DNA from: Calditrichota bacterium
Lineage (GTDB): Bacteria; Calditrichota; Calditrichia; Calditrichales; Calditrichaceae
Assembly (NCBI GenBank): GCA_024278755.1
Contig: JAJRSO010000023.1
Coordinates: forward strand, 1 to 64,000
Direction: 5' to 3'
Length of the DNA stretch: 64,000 nt
A model generated the notes under the pieces. It did no database searches, was not told the origin of the DNA, and was given only the letters and a program-made list of their open reading frames with translations. This document shows, piece after piece, positions 26,280 through 35,010 of this stretch (its first letter is position 1; each line of letters starts with the position of its first letter). The position numbers and the translations under genes are program-made.

Positions 26280-28211
26280 TTGTCTATCAATCAGGGCGCC
26301 ATTTCCATTTTAAACAACCGCCGCGAGGGTTGGCTATACGATTTAATTGCCAGTCTGGCTGCAGAACTGAACTTTAATCTGAGCACACCCTGGAAAGATA
26401 TTCCCAAAGAGATTCGTCATATTGTTTTATATGGTCTGGGGGAGAAAAAAATCCGCTTTAAATACCGTCGCGAAAACGCCAATCTGGAATGGGACAGTAA
26501 TTATGAAGGGGTCATTAACAACCTGCTGCGCCGCTATAAGCAGACCAGTTCTAATCACGTACGGCGCTGGATCGAAGGGTATATGAATACGGTGACATGC
26601 ACCGTGTGTAGGGGAGCGCGTTTAAAACCCGAGGCTCTGGCAGTAACGATTAATGGTAAGAATATTGCCCAGCTAACCGATATGGCCATTAAAGACGCCG
26701 CAGCTTTCTTTGAGAATATCGAATTAACTAATCAACAGCGGCAGATTGCCCGCCAGATCTTAAAAGAAACCAATCAGCGTTTAAGCTTTTTAAACAATGT
26801 GGGACTGGAATATCTTTCTTTAAGCCGGGCGGCGGGAACCCTTTCAGGCGGCGAAGCGCAGCGCATCCGTTTGGCCACGCAAATCGGTTCGCAGTTGGTG
26901 GGCGTGCTCTATATTTTAGATGAACCCAGTATCGGGCTACACCAGCGCGATAACCAACGTTTGATTAAAACTTTACGTCACCTGCGTGATTTGGGCAATA
27001 CGGTACTGGTGGTGGAACATGATAAAGAAACCATCGAAATGGCGGATTATGTAATCGATTTGGGTCCGCGCGCCGGACGGCATGGCGGGGAGATTGTGGC
27101 TGCGGGAACGCCGAAAAAAATTGCCGCTCATAAAAAGAGTTTAACAGGTTTGTACCTCTCCGGTAAAAAATGCATTTCCGTACCGAGTCAGCGTAGGAAA
27201 GGTAACGGCAAATCACTGGAAATTATCGGCGCGCGCGGCAATAATCTAAAAAATCTAAATGTAAAATTTCCTCTGGGAAAACTGATTTGCGTAACCGGCG
27301 TTTCCGGTTCCGGTAAAAGCAGCCTGGTCAATGAAACCCTGTACGCGGCTCTGGCCCGGCATTTTTATTCATCAAAAAAGACGCCGCTGGCCTACAAAGA
27401 GATTCTGGGACTCGAGTACCTCGATAAAGTAATCGATTTAGATCAATCGCCCATCGGCCGGACGCCGCGTTCCAATCCGGCTACTTACACCGGTCTGTTT
27501 ACGCCGCTGCGGGATCTGTTCAGTCAGTTGCCGGAGTCAAAAATTCGCGGCTACAAACCGGGACGTTTCAGCTTTAATGTAAAAGGGGGGCGCTGTGAAG
27601 CCTGCGAAGGCGACGGGGTTAAAAAAATTGAAATGCACTTTTTGCCGGATGTGTATGTGCAGTGCGAAGTATGTAAGGGCAGACGGTACAACCGCGAGAC
27701 CCTGCAAATAAAATACAAAGGGAAATCTGTTGCCGATATTCTGGATATGACTGTGAACCAGGCGTTGGAATTTATGACCAATATCCCGGTGGTCAAACGA
27801 CGATTGCAAACCCTGGCCGATGTGGGATTAGGCTATATTCATTTGGGACAGGCCGCAACGACGCTTTCCGGCGGGGAAGCGCAACGGGTAAAACTGGCTA
27901 CCGAACTATCCAAAGTGGGCACCGGCAATACCATGTATATTTTAGACGAACCCACCACCGGCCTGCATTTTGAAGATATCAATATGCTGTTGCAGGTATT
28001 GAATCGCCTGGTGGACAAGGGAAATACGGTCATCGTTATCGAACATAATCTGGACGTCATTAAAACCGCGGACTGGGTTATTGACATCGGTCCCGAAGGC
28101 GGCGACAAAGGCGGAAGAATTATTGCTCAGGGCAGCCCGGAACAGGTGGCGAAAAAGAAAAAATCCTATACCGGGCGGTTTTTGATTCCCGAGCTTGCAA
28201 AGAAGTTTTAA
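26280..28211 (+). CDS. UvrA C-terminal fragment
   Basis: 643 residues if translation restarts at TTG 26280; nothing convincing resembles a ribosome site. It contains the first ABC signature and Walker B ([17 protein letters not shown]...[14 protein letters not shown]), the second Walker A ([12 protein letters not shown]), the second zinc module (CEACEGDG...[14 protein letters not shown]) and the second signature/Walker B ([17 protein letters not shown]...[10 protein letters not shown]). The first zinc module, encoded at about 26133-26230, would be missing from both fragments. Confidence 0.8.
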   Translation: MSINQGAISILNNRREGWLYDLIASLAAELNFNLSTPWKDIPKEIRHIVLYGLGEKKIRFKYRRENANLEWDSNYEGVINNLLRRYKQTSSNHVRRWIEGYMNTVTCTVCRGARLKPEALAVTINGKNIAQLTDMAIKDAAAFFENIELTNQQRQIARQILKETNQRLSFLNNVGLEYLSLSRAAGTLSGGEAQRIRLATQIGSQLVGVLYILDEPSIGLHQRDNQRLIKTLRHLRDLGNTVLVVEHDKETIEMADYVIDLGPRAGRHGGEIVAAGTPKKIAAHKKSLTGLYLSGKKCISVPSQRRKGNGKSLEIIGARGNNLKNLNVKFPLGKLICVTGVSGSGKSSLVNETLYAALARHFYSSKKTPLAYKEILGLEYLDKVIDLDQSPIGRTPRSNPATYTGLFTPLRDLFSQLPESKIRGYKPGRFSFNVKGGRCEACEGDGVKKIEMHFLPDVYVQCEVCKGRRYNRETLQIKYKGKSVADILDMTVNQALEFMTNIPVVKRRLQTLADVGLGYIHLGQAATTLSGGEAQRVKLATELSKVGTGNTMYILDEPTTGLHFEDINMLLQVLNRLVDKGNTVIVIEHNLDVIKTADWVIDIGPEGGDKGGRIIAQGSPEQVAKKKKSYTGRFLIPELAKKF

Positions 28212-28649
28212 ATTTCGATTTTGGATGCTAAATGCTTTGCCTGCAAAGCCTTGGAGGATTTGAATCGTTACCGATTGTTTTTTTACGAAGGGATACAAAG
28301 AACCACAAAATGTCATTCTGCTGATTAGCGCCAAGTTTTTTATCTCTTCCGTAACAGATTTTTTTCAGAATGCCAGGAGGCGTCATCGTACGCGCGGCAT
28401 AGTAATCCGTGCTCTAAACAACGGTTTCAGATTTTCGGACACCTACTTATCTTTCTGTAAGACTCTTTGAAATTAGAACAAATGGCTATTGTTTTCTGAA
28501 AAAGGTCTCTTCCCCGTCAGTGGCCGGATCCGGTCTTTGCCGAACAAAATGACAAATTTTGTTAACTGTTCTAAGCTTTCGAAGTTTAGAACAGTTTTTT
28601 ATCATCCCAAACCGGAGATGCGCGCATGAAAACAATTCCAATTTCATAA
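28212..28649. other. Intergenic region between converging genes
   Basis: 438 bp between uvrA and the leftward nucleotidase gene. Apart from the hairpin near its right end (28564-28600) I see no gene, tRNA or clear repeat. Confidence 0.6.
28564..28600 (+). terminator. Intrinsic terminator containing palindrome copy 3
   Basis: AACTGTTCTAAGCTT pairs with AAGTTTAGAACAGTT (28564-28596, one mismatch, loop TCG) and continues into a T-run to 28600. The core 28569-28591 is a third copy of the 23-nt palindrome. It lies between converging genes and could stop rightward transcription from uvrA; A-residues on the other side give weak bidirectional character. Confidence 0.75.
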
Positions 28650-30635
28650 TTAATAATTCGTAATTAATTTCCAGTTCCCATCCGTTTCCGGGCGTATAAT
28701 TTTTTGTTTCTTAATATATTCCGCCAGGATGGTGCGCATTTCCACATTGGATTTGGATAGAATCTTCGGTTTTTTGATTCCCGCCGCAGCGAGATGTCCG
28801 CCTCCTCCGGAAGCGCGGTAACTGTTCATCGCCACGGTGTATTTCGTATTCATTTTTAGCGGCTTACCTGTTTTGATAAAAATCAAGTCTTCAACCAAGT
28901 TCCCGGATATTATCTTACCGCTTGCTTCCTGATACTTTTTTTTCACCTCTTTTATCATTTGCCGAATATCTTTTCCCTTATTGCCCTTTTCTCTTTTCTC
29001 CTTATTCCCTTTTTTCCTGTTTACTTTTATGGTATAGCGAATCCCTTCGGCCATGTCATAATTATAACCCGGCATTTCGGTGGAAGCCGTTATCTGTCCG
29101 TTATCCAGAACAAAATAGCGGGCCGAGTATTTAAGAAAATCTTTAATCTGCTGTCCGGTCATTTCGATGGTGTACAAAAAATTTTCATAGCGGTACATTC
29201 CGTAAATATCTTTTATACGGATCGGACCGGCCGGCATCTTAAAATGCTCATTAAACGAAGCGGCAAACGAGATATCGGCGCCCGTGTAATCGAGCTGCGC
29301 CTTGTTGATTAATTCCACCGTCGCATTATCTTCAAAGCGGGAGCGGGCGGCGTCCAGGGGAGCGGTCAGGTCGGCGATTTTAGTGCGAATATAGTGTAAG
29401 GTTTTCCGATGATACGGTTTGATCAGACTTAAGATTTCAGGTGAGGGTGGCAGGGCTTTTGTGGATTTCAGCCAGCCTTTTTTGGCGGTTATGTGCCAAG
29501 TACTTCCTTTCGGCTCCCCGGCAGCGGTCTGTTCCGGCGTTTTTGCTTTGTTTTCCAGTGTCTTGTGCCTGCTGTCTTGCGCTTTACTGTCCGGCAACTT
29601 TACGGCTCTTTTTTTCCCTTCTGTCAGTATTCTTTTATCGCGGTTTTTTTGCATCGCCGCCCGCATTTTAGGGCTTAGTTCATATCTTCGCTTGTTTCTT
29701 ACTCTTGTCTTTTGTTTTAAATTTTTCGTCTTGAATTTTATGTCTGCGGTCTCTCTTTTTACAATAATCTCAGCCACACCCAAATTCCGTCCCCAGGAAC
29801 CGGCATTGATTAACAATGGTTCATTGGGGTTCTTAACGATTTCTTTTTGTCCCGGTTTTGGCTTTGGCCGATGCGAATGTCCGGCGAATACAACATCAAA
29901 ACCGGGTACCTGTTGCGCTACTAACCGAGAGGCGTTTTCGTTGGGCAATCCCAGCGCGTCCGTCTGTTTTTTACTGTATTCCGCTTCAAAGCCGGCGTGA
30001 AATAATCCAACTAAAACATCAACCTGAGGACGAAGTATTTTGACATATTTTTTTGCTGTCTTCACCATATCCGTCCACTCGATTCCCGGATACAGGGTTT
30101 TATCTAACCACATAGGGATGCCCGGGGTGGTCAGACCGATTATGCCGATACGGATGCCGTTACGTTCAATGATGGTATAGGGTTTAAAATAGGCGCTGCC
30201 GTCTCTCAAAAGCGAATTGGCGGAGAGCCAGGGAAAATGGGATTCTTTTCGGGCGCGGTTATACACAAGCGGCCCCTGTTCGATATCGTGATTGCCGACA
30301 GCGAAAGCGTCGTATTGCATTGTATTTAATGTAAGAATCATAGGATTAGGCACGTCCGTTTCGATTTGGTTAAAATAGTAAATCATTGGTGTGCCTTGCA
30401 GCAGATCGCCTCCGTCTAAAAGGACGACATTTTTATGCTTTCGGCGCAGCCGGACAACTTCCGAATAAATCCGCGCCAAACCATAGTCTGCAGTTTTGTC
30501 GGTAAAGTAATTATAATCCTGAACATTGCCGTGTACATCGGTCGTTTGCAGAATATAAAGCGTATCCGTTTGCTGTGCGGTAGAAAAAGACAAAAGAAAA
30601 AAGATAAATGAAAAAAGAAAAAAAAGTTGACGCAT
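28650..30635 (-). CDS. Exported UshA-like 5'-nucleotidase / metallophosphatase with repeat-derived inserts
   Basis: 661 residues with signal peptide MRQLFFLFSFIFFLLSFSTAQ. Metallophosphatase domain: TTDVHGN, GGDLLQGTP, VGNHD, FAGHSHRP, NAGSWGR. C-terminal nucleotidase domain: NATVELINKAQL, FLYTIEMTGQQIKDFLKYSA, and the substrate-binding MNSYRASGGGGHLA. It hydrolyses nucleotides or similar phosphoesters in the periplasm. It is roughly 100 residues longer than usual: a Lys/Arg-rich linker between the domains and a KKGNKEKREKGNKGKD insert near the end are encoded by DNA with a 7-bp period (see the two repeat entries inside this gene). ATG 30635; monocistronic, leftward. Confidence 0.88.
   Translation of the reverse strand: MRQLFFLFSFIFFLLSFSTAQQTDTLYILQTTDVHGNVQDYNYFTDKTADYGLARIYSEVVRLRRKHKNVVLLDGGDLLQGTPMIYYFNQIETDVPNPMILTLNTMQYDAFAVGNHDIEQGPLVYNRARKESHFPWLSANSLLRDGSAYFKPYTIIERNGIRIGIIGLTTPGIPMWLDKTLYPGIEWTDMVKTAKKYVKILRPQVDVLVGLFHAGFEAEYSKKQTDALGLPNENASRLVAQQVPGFDVVFAGHSHRPKPKPGQKEIVKNPNEPLLINAGSWGRNLGVAEIIVKRETADIKFKTKNLKQKTRVRNKRRYELSPKMRAAMQKNRDKRILTEGKKRAVKLPDSKAQDSRHKTLENKAKTPEQTAAGEPKGSTWHITAKKGWLKSTKALPPSPEILSLIKPYHRKTLHYIRTKIADLTAPLDAARSRFEDNATVELINKAQLDYTGADISFAASFNEHFKMPAGPIRIKDIYGMYRYENFLYTIEMTGQQIKDFLKYSARYFVLDNGQITASTEMPGYNYDMAEGIRYTIKVNRKKGNKEKREKGNKGKDIRQMIKEVKKKYQEASGKIISGNLVEDLIFIKTGKPLKMNTKYTVAMNSYRASGGGGHLAAAGIKKPKILSKSNVEMRTILAEYIKKQKIIRPETDGNWKLITNY
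28970..29026. repeat. Degenerate 7-bp-period repeat within coding sequence
   Basis: Plus-strand units such as CCCTTTT CTCTTTT CTCCTTA TTCCCTT, a C/T-rich run with roughly 7-bp periodicity, encode the Lys/Gly/Glu-rich insert of the nucleotidase C-domain on the other strand. Confidence 0.5.
29559..29757. repeat. Degenerate 7-bp-period repeats within coding sequence
   Basis: TGTCTTG TGCCTGC TGTCTTG at 29559-29579 is a clear heptad row, and 29694-29757 continues with TGTCTTT, TGTTTTA, CGTCTTG, TGTCTGC in the same phase spacing. On the minus strand these encode the basic inter-domain linker of the nucleotidase. Similar heptads occur between genes at 30733-30800. Confidence 0.5.
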
Positions 30636-30732
30636 ATTGAATTCCCCGTTTAAAATATAGCGTATTGCGGTTATTTTTTTTAAGATAAAGAATATCCTTT
30701 TTTAAGTGCAATTTTAATTCTATATTATTTTC

Positions 30733-30800
30733 AACCAATAACCAATAACCAATAACCAAGAAAAACAGAAAGCAGATCGCTGTATGCTGACAACTGACAA
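30733..30800. repeat. Intergenic 7-bp tandem repeats
   Basis: AACCAAT is repeated three times exactly and a fourth time with one change (30733-30760); CTGACAA is repeated twice (30787-30800) followed by a partial unit. Both lie in the gap between the divergent nucleotidase and YraN genes, where a promoter is also expected. Confidence 0.8.
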
Positions 30801-30811
30801 CTGATCGCACA

Positions 30812-31198
30812 ATGCTAACCACAAAACAAAAATTGGGCAATAACGGGGAAGCCGCCGCCGTACAATTTCTAAAGAAAGACGGCCATACGATTATTTCCCG
30901 TAATTTCAGATACGGACGAAGTGAGCTGGATATTGTCAGTCTCAAGGATGAAATACTGGTGATCAGCGAAGTGAAAAGTTTTGTGTCGCCGCCGCTAAGC
31001 GCCGCCGAGTACCGGGTAAATCAAGCAAAACAGCGTCAGATCATTAAAGGCGCCTTTGGATTTTTGGCACAGTTTCCACAATATGAAAATAAGCCCGTAC
31101 GCTTCGACGTTATTATTGTTGATTTTTCCACCTTCCCGATTAAAATTACCCGGCACGAAGCCGCTTTTTGGGACGAGCAGGGCTGGGGCGATTTTTAA
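30812..31198 (+). CDS. YraN/UPF0102-family endonuclease-like protein
   Basis: 128 residues. N-terminal KLGNNGEAAAVQFLKKDGHTIISRNFRYGRSELDIVSL, then LVISEVKSF: this is the UPF0102 plan (GE..A..yL...G..il.rN.r...GEiDlia...lvFVEVK), a predicted restriction-endonuclease-like fold with Asp and the ExK pair. Here the usual Gly of GEID is Ser. Biological role is not established; proposed for DNA recombination or repair. ATG 30812 has no clear ribosome site and follows immediately after heptad repeats. Confidence 0.82.
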   Translation: MLTTKQKLGNNGEAAAVQFLKKDGHTIISRNFRYGRSELDIVSLKDEILVISEVKSFVSPPLSAAEYRVNQAKQRQIIKGAFGFLAQFPQYENKPVRFDVIIVDFSTFPIKITRHEAAFWDEQGWGDF

Positions 31199-31548
31199 TT
31201 ACGAATCCCATCCGGCTTCGCGCTGCGATCGGTTATATGAGACGATGAAACAATCCATGCACAGTCACAAGAGATCGCTTCGTCCTTCGTCCTTGTGAAG
31301 ACGGCGCAACCGGCCAATCTGTCAAAGGACGAAAGGCATTGGATGTATCGGAGGTTTGATTGTTCCGTCCGGCGTTAACCCAGCCTCCGCCATCGGGGGA
31401 GGGTAAGAAGAGCAAGCTGTTCACCGGATTCTTCTTTGGGAAATCTTGGATTTAATCGGACACGATTGATAAATGATGGCGGCTGAATTTTGAATGATGA
31501 AATAATTCTTTTACATTGTTCGCTGTTAGTGAATCATTGGATCTTATT
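31199..31548. other. Intergenic region with repeat-like debris
   Basis: 350 bp without a convincing gene. On the minus strand it contains GGACGAAGGACGAAGCG, two 7-bp units, inside a CACAAG...CTTGTG inverted pair, and an imperfect palindrome CCTCCGCCATCGGGGGAGG near 31383-31401. It looks like degraded intergenic repeat material. The next gene's start is at its right end. Confidence 0.4.
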
Positions 31549-32676
31549 ATGTTTTCAAAATACCGTTCGCTTTTTCCCATAACATCGCAAAAAATCTATA
31601 TGAATCATGCCGCTATTTCGCCGCTATCCGTACGGGTGACCGACCGTCTCGAAGAATTTATCGATGAACGCAGCTTTGGCATTATTGACAGTTTTCGGAT
31701 GGGAGATGAACTGCGCAGCAAAACCCGTCAGATGCTGGCAAAAATGATCAATGCCCGGCCGGAACAGATTGCCTTTATTCAAAATACCTCCGAAGGATTT
31801 AACCATCTGGCAAATGGCCTGCACTGGCAGCCCGGCGATGAAATTATTCTGGCCGAAGGCGAATTTCCCAGCAATGTCTATCCCTTTCTGAATCTTAAAA
31901 AACGCTTTGGCGTAACCGTCAAATTTATCCCAAACAGGGACGGACAAATTTTAATAAATGATATTGAAACGCTTATTACGACCCGAACAAAACTCCTCTC
32001 CATCAGCTTTGTGGAATTCTCCAATGGGTTTCGAAACGATTTGCAGACCATCGGCCGCATCTGCGCAGAAAAAGGAATTGTTTTTTCGGTGGATGGCATT
32101 CAGGGGGTTGGCGCGCTGCCTATGGATGTGCAGAAATTTAATATCGATTTTCTATCTAATGGCGGTCATAAATGGCTAATGGGAACCATGGGCGCGGGTT
32201 TCATGTATGTGGCGCCCGGATTGATGCAGAAGATGAAACCCGCGTTCACCGGCTGGCTGGCCGTGGAAAACGCCTGGGATTTTTCCGAATACCGGCTGGA
32301 ACTGCTTCCGGACGCCCGCCGCTTTGAATACGCCACCGCTAATTTTATGGGGATTAGCGCTTTGTCCGCTTCGGTTGAACTGCTGCTTGAAGCGGACCCC
32401 GTGAATATCGAGCGGCACTTGTTATCGCTTGGAGAAGGCCTGAAAGCAGGTCTTGAAAATATGGGAATGCGCTTCACGGGCGCGGCGGATAAAACACACT
32501 GGTCGGGAATTTTTTCATTTTCAGGTAAAAAAACGGAGAAACTGTACGAGTATCTTGTAAATGAAAATATTAGCGTCTCTTTACGAAACGGAATGATCCG
32601 TGTTGCGCCGCATTTTTATAATACGGCGGAAGAGATTGAGGAAGTTGTTTCGCTAATAAAAGAGTTTTATAAATAG
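31549..32676 (+). CDS. Class V aminotransferase-fold PLP enzyme
   Basis: 375 residues from ATG 31549; an upstream in-frame start would add 11 residues unlike the family. Fold type I PLP enzyme of the NifS/CsdA-like class V group: YMNHAAISPLS at the N-terminus, QNTSEGFNHLA (cofactor phosphate), SFVEFSNGFRNDL, SVDGIQGVGALPMD (PLP Asp) and NGGHKWLMG with the Schiff-base Lys. No obvious active-site Cys loop of cysteine desulfurases is seen, so another lyase or epimerase activity is as likely. Ribosome site weak. No functional neighbour. Confidence 0.85.
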   Translation: MFSKYRSLFPITSQKIYMNHAAISPLSVRVTDRLEEFIDERSFGIIDSFRMGDELRSKTRQMLAKMINARPEQIAFIQNTSEGFNHLANGLHWQPGDEIILAEGEFPSNVYPFLNLKKRFGVTVKFIPNRDGQILINDIETLITTRTKLLSISFVEFSNGFRNDLQTIGRICAEKGIVFSVDGIQGVGALPMDVQKFNIDFLSNGGHKWLMGTMGAGFMYVAPGLMQKMKPAFTGWLAVENAWDFSEYRLELLPDARRFEYATANFMGISALSASVELLLEADPVNIERHLLSLGEGLKAGLENMGMRFTGAADKTHWSGIFSFSGKKTEKLYEYLVNENISVSLRNGMIRVAPHFYNTAEEIEEVVSLIKEFYK

Positions 32677-32745
32677 TGATAAAACATATTCGTGCGGTTG
32701 CCGTTTTGGCTGAAAGCTGACCGCAAAAAGACACCCGGAGGTAAA

Positions 32746-34899
32746 ATGAAAAAACATCTCACTAAAATGTTCAGCGGCGCCCTGCTTGGTATTGCCGCAG
32801 CTCTGGCCGTCTGGATTCTGGCAAAATACCTCGCGCCGGATCTGTTTTATACGTATGAGGCCAAAACTTATGATTGGCGAATGAAAAAGAATTTTGATGA
32901 ACATATGCCTACCATCGAAGATATTATCATTGTGGATGTTGATGCGCGCAGCAATCATGAATTGGGGAAATATTCTCAGTGGCCGCGTGATTATCATGCC
33001 AAATTAGTGAAATTCTTGCACGAGGCCGGCGCCCTCGCGGTGGGCCTCGATATTTTATACGATAAAGATACCTATCATCCGGAACAGGATAAGGATTTTA
33101 TCCGCACGGTAAAACAGGCCGGAAATGTGTACACCGCCCTCTATTTTGCCCAGGCCGATTCCGATAACTGGCTGCCGGTGATGAATGAAGAACCGGTTCA
33201 GTTTGACGCTAAGAAATTTTACTACGACCTTCCCGTTGTGGAAAAACAACGTTTCTTCAGCGAAGAGCGTTTGGAGGGTGAGTTTTTCGATCTGATTAAT
33301 GCCAGCGCCGGGGCGGGGCATGTAAATTTTAACGCCGATGTGGACGGAGTGGTGCGCAGTATTAATTTATTCAAAAAATTTAACAACCATCTTTATCCCT
33401 CTTTGTCGTTTAAAATATTTATGGATTTGTTGGGCAGCGATTCTCTGGGATTGGATTCGGACCAAAATCTGGCGCTCTATGCCGGCGGACAAGCGCTTAC
33501 AAAAATTCCGGTGGATGCCCATGGAAATATGTTGATCAATTACGCAGGGCCGTTTAAATCCTTTCGCTATATTAGTTTTTACGATGTGCTGAATGCTGAA
33601 AAACGGGGACTTCCTAAGGAATTTTTTGCCAATAAAATCGTATTTGTGGGCACTTCTCTCGCCGGGTTGTTCGATTTGCGGAATGTGCCTTTTATGCAGG
33701 CCTTCCCCGGGGTGGAAATCCATGCTAATATTTTATATACCCTTTTGGGGGAGCGTTTTATTCATAAACAATCTGCGTTTAATGTGCTACTGGCGATGTT
33801 GGCCATTGGCGCTTTGGTCGGTATTCTGTTTAGTTTTATGGGGCCTTTTCTGAGCATGTTGGTTTTTGTGTTTGCCGGCCTGGCCTACGTGGTGGTTGCG
33901 GCGTTAATGTTTATGAATAACAATCAGTGGATCGAAATTCTGGCCCCGCTACTGACCCTCTTTTTAACCTTTACTTTTGTGTACATTTACCGCTATATGA
34001 CGGAAGAAAAAAGTAAGCGGTTCATCCGAACTACATTTTCTCATTTTGTTACCAAATCGGTGGTGGACGAACTACTGGCCAATCCCGATAAAATTAAACT
34101 GGGCGGGGAGAAAAAAGAGTGTACGGTGATTTTTAGCGATGTGGCCGGGTTTACAACCATTTCCGAAAAGCTTACGCCGGAAGCGCTTGTTAAACTATTA
34201 AATGAATATCTTACCGAAATGACCAATATCGTTTTTAAATATGACGGTATGCTTGACAAGTATGAAGGCGACGCTATCATGGCTGTTTTCGGCGCGCCCA
34301 TTGATCACGGGAACCATGCCTATAACGCCTGCGCCGCCGCATTGGATATGCAAGAGCAGTTATCCCGGATGCGCGCGATGTGGCGTAAATTAGGCAAACC
34401 GGAACTGGCCGCCCGTGTGGGTATTAATACCGGGCCGATGGTGGTGGGCAATATGGGCTCCGAAACCCGCTTCGATTATACCGTGATGGGAGACGCTGTA
34501 AATCTCGGCGCCCGTTTGGAACCGGCGAACAAAGAATACAGCACCCTCGTTATGATTGGCGAAGTAACGTATCAAAAGGCCGGTGATTTAATTATCGCCC
34601 GGCAGTTGGACCTGCTGCGTGTAAAAGGGAAGAACGAACCGGTTAAAGTCTATGAATTAATGGCTACGGCAGAGCGGGGACTTTCCGATGAAATGACCCG
34701 GGTCGTGGAATTGTTTAATAAAGGATTCGAAAACTACCTGCAGCAAAATTGGGACTGGGCTATTAAATATTTTCAGCAGGCGCTTTCCATCAATGGAAAA
34801 GATGGTCCTTCGTTACGTTACCTGCAGCGTTGCCAGGATTTTCGCGAAAATCCTCCCGGAGACGGCTGGGACGGCGTCTACACCATGACAACCAAATAA
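32746..34899 (+). CDS. CHASE2-domain adenylate/guanylate cyclase
   Basis: 717 residues from ATG 32746, behind GGAGG. An N-terminal helix (8-27) leads into an extracytoplasmic CHASE2 sensor (about 40-340: IIIVDVDARSNHELGKYSQWPRDYHAKLV, GLDILYDKD, KIVFVGTSLAGLFDLRNVP, FPGVEIHANIL), then three membrane helices (~345-420) and a class III cyclase domain. Metal Asp465 (IFSDVAGFTT) and Asp509 (KYEGD) are present, with MGDAVNLGARLE further on. A short C-terminal TPR-like tail follows. It makes a cyclic nucleotide in response to an external signal; ATP is more likely than GTP but not proven. Confidence 0.92.
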   Translation: MKKHLTKMFSGALLGIAAALAVWILAKYLAPDLFYTYEAKTYDWRMKKNFDEHMPTIEDIIIVDVDARSNHELGKYSQWPRDYHAKLVKFLHEAGALAVGLDILYDKDTYHPEQDKDFIRTVKQAGNVYTALYFAQADSDNWLPVMNEEPVQFDAKKFYYDLPVVEKQRFFSEERLEGEFFDLINASAGAGHVNFNADVDGVVRSINLFKKFNNHLYPSLSFKIFMDLLGSDSLGLDSDQNLALYAGGQALTKIPVDAHGNMLINYAGPFKSFRYISFYDVLNAEKRGLPKEFFANKIVFVGTSLAGLFDLRNVPFMQAFPGVEIHANILYTLLGERFIHKQSAFNVLLAMLAIGALVGILFSFMGPFLSMLVFVFAGLAYVVVAALMFMNNNQWIEILAPLLTLFLTFTFVYIYRYMTEEKSKRFIRTTFSHFVTKSVVDELLANPDKIKLGGEKKECTVIFSDVAGFTTISEKLTPEALVKLLNEYLTEMTNIVFKYDGMLDKYEGDAIMAVFGAPIDHGNHAYNACAAALDMQEQLSRMRAMWRKLGKPELAARVGINTGPMVVGNMGSETRFDYTVMGDAVNLGARLEPANKEYSTLVMIGEVTYQKAGDLIIARQLDLLRVKGKNEPVKVYELMATAERGLSDEMTRVVELFNKGFENYLQQNWDWAIKYFQQALSINGKDGPSLRYLQRCQDFRENPPGDGWDGVYTMTTK

Positions 34900-34908
34900 A
34901 CAAGCACA

Positions 34909-34938
34909 AAGCCTCTGTATTTGCAGGGGCTTTTTTTT
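34909..34938 (+). terminator. Intrinsic terminator after the cyclase gene
   Basis: AAGCCTCTG (34909-34917) pairs with CAGGGGCTT (34924-34932, one G-T pair), loop TATTTG, and T-run to 34938. It lies 10 bp behind the cyclase stop codon and separates it from the response regulator. Confidence 0.9.
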
Positions 34939-35010
34939 GATTTGTTCAGATTGAATACAGCTCTATAAAAAAGACTCACATATTTTTTAAAATAACCGAT
35001 TACAGAAACT

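Larger units (their letters stand above)
25380..28211 (+). pseudogene. uvrA: uvrA interrupted by in-frame TAG
   Basis: One frame encodes a 943-residue UvrA (normal length) but for TAG at 26127-26129, between ILFS and QFACAHC. Bacterial UvrA proteins as I recall them have Glu or Ala here (LFSEKFACP), so a GAG to TAG change is the simplest cause. UvrA is the damage-recognition ATPase of nucleotide excision repair. Everything downstream is intact in frame, including both zinc modules and both ATPase cores. The break lies directly before the first zinc finger. Recent nonsense mutation, sequence error, or readthrough (the following CAG resembles the CAR that favours UAG readthrough) are the options. 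Confidence 0.88.

Noticed and set aside
29419-30000. Long plus-strand open frame (193 codons) opposite the nucleotidase gene
   Set aside because: It is antisense to a clearly conserved enzyme, is Phe/Cys/Ser-rich without family motifs, and owes its length to the repeat inserts.
30733-30800. CRISPR-like array
   Set aside because: Units are only 7 bp and directly tandem without spacers.
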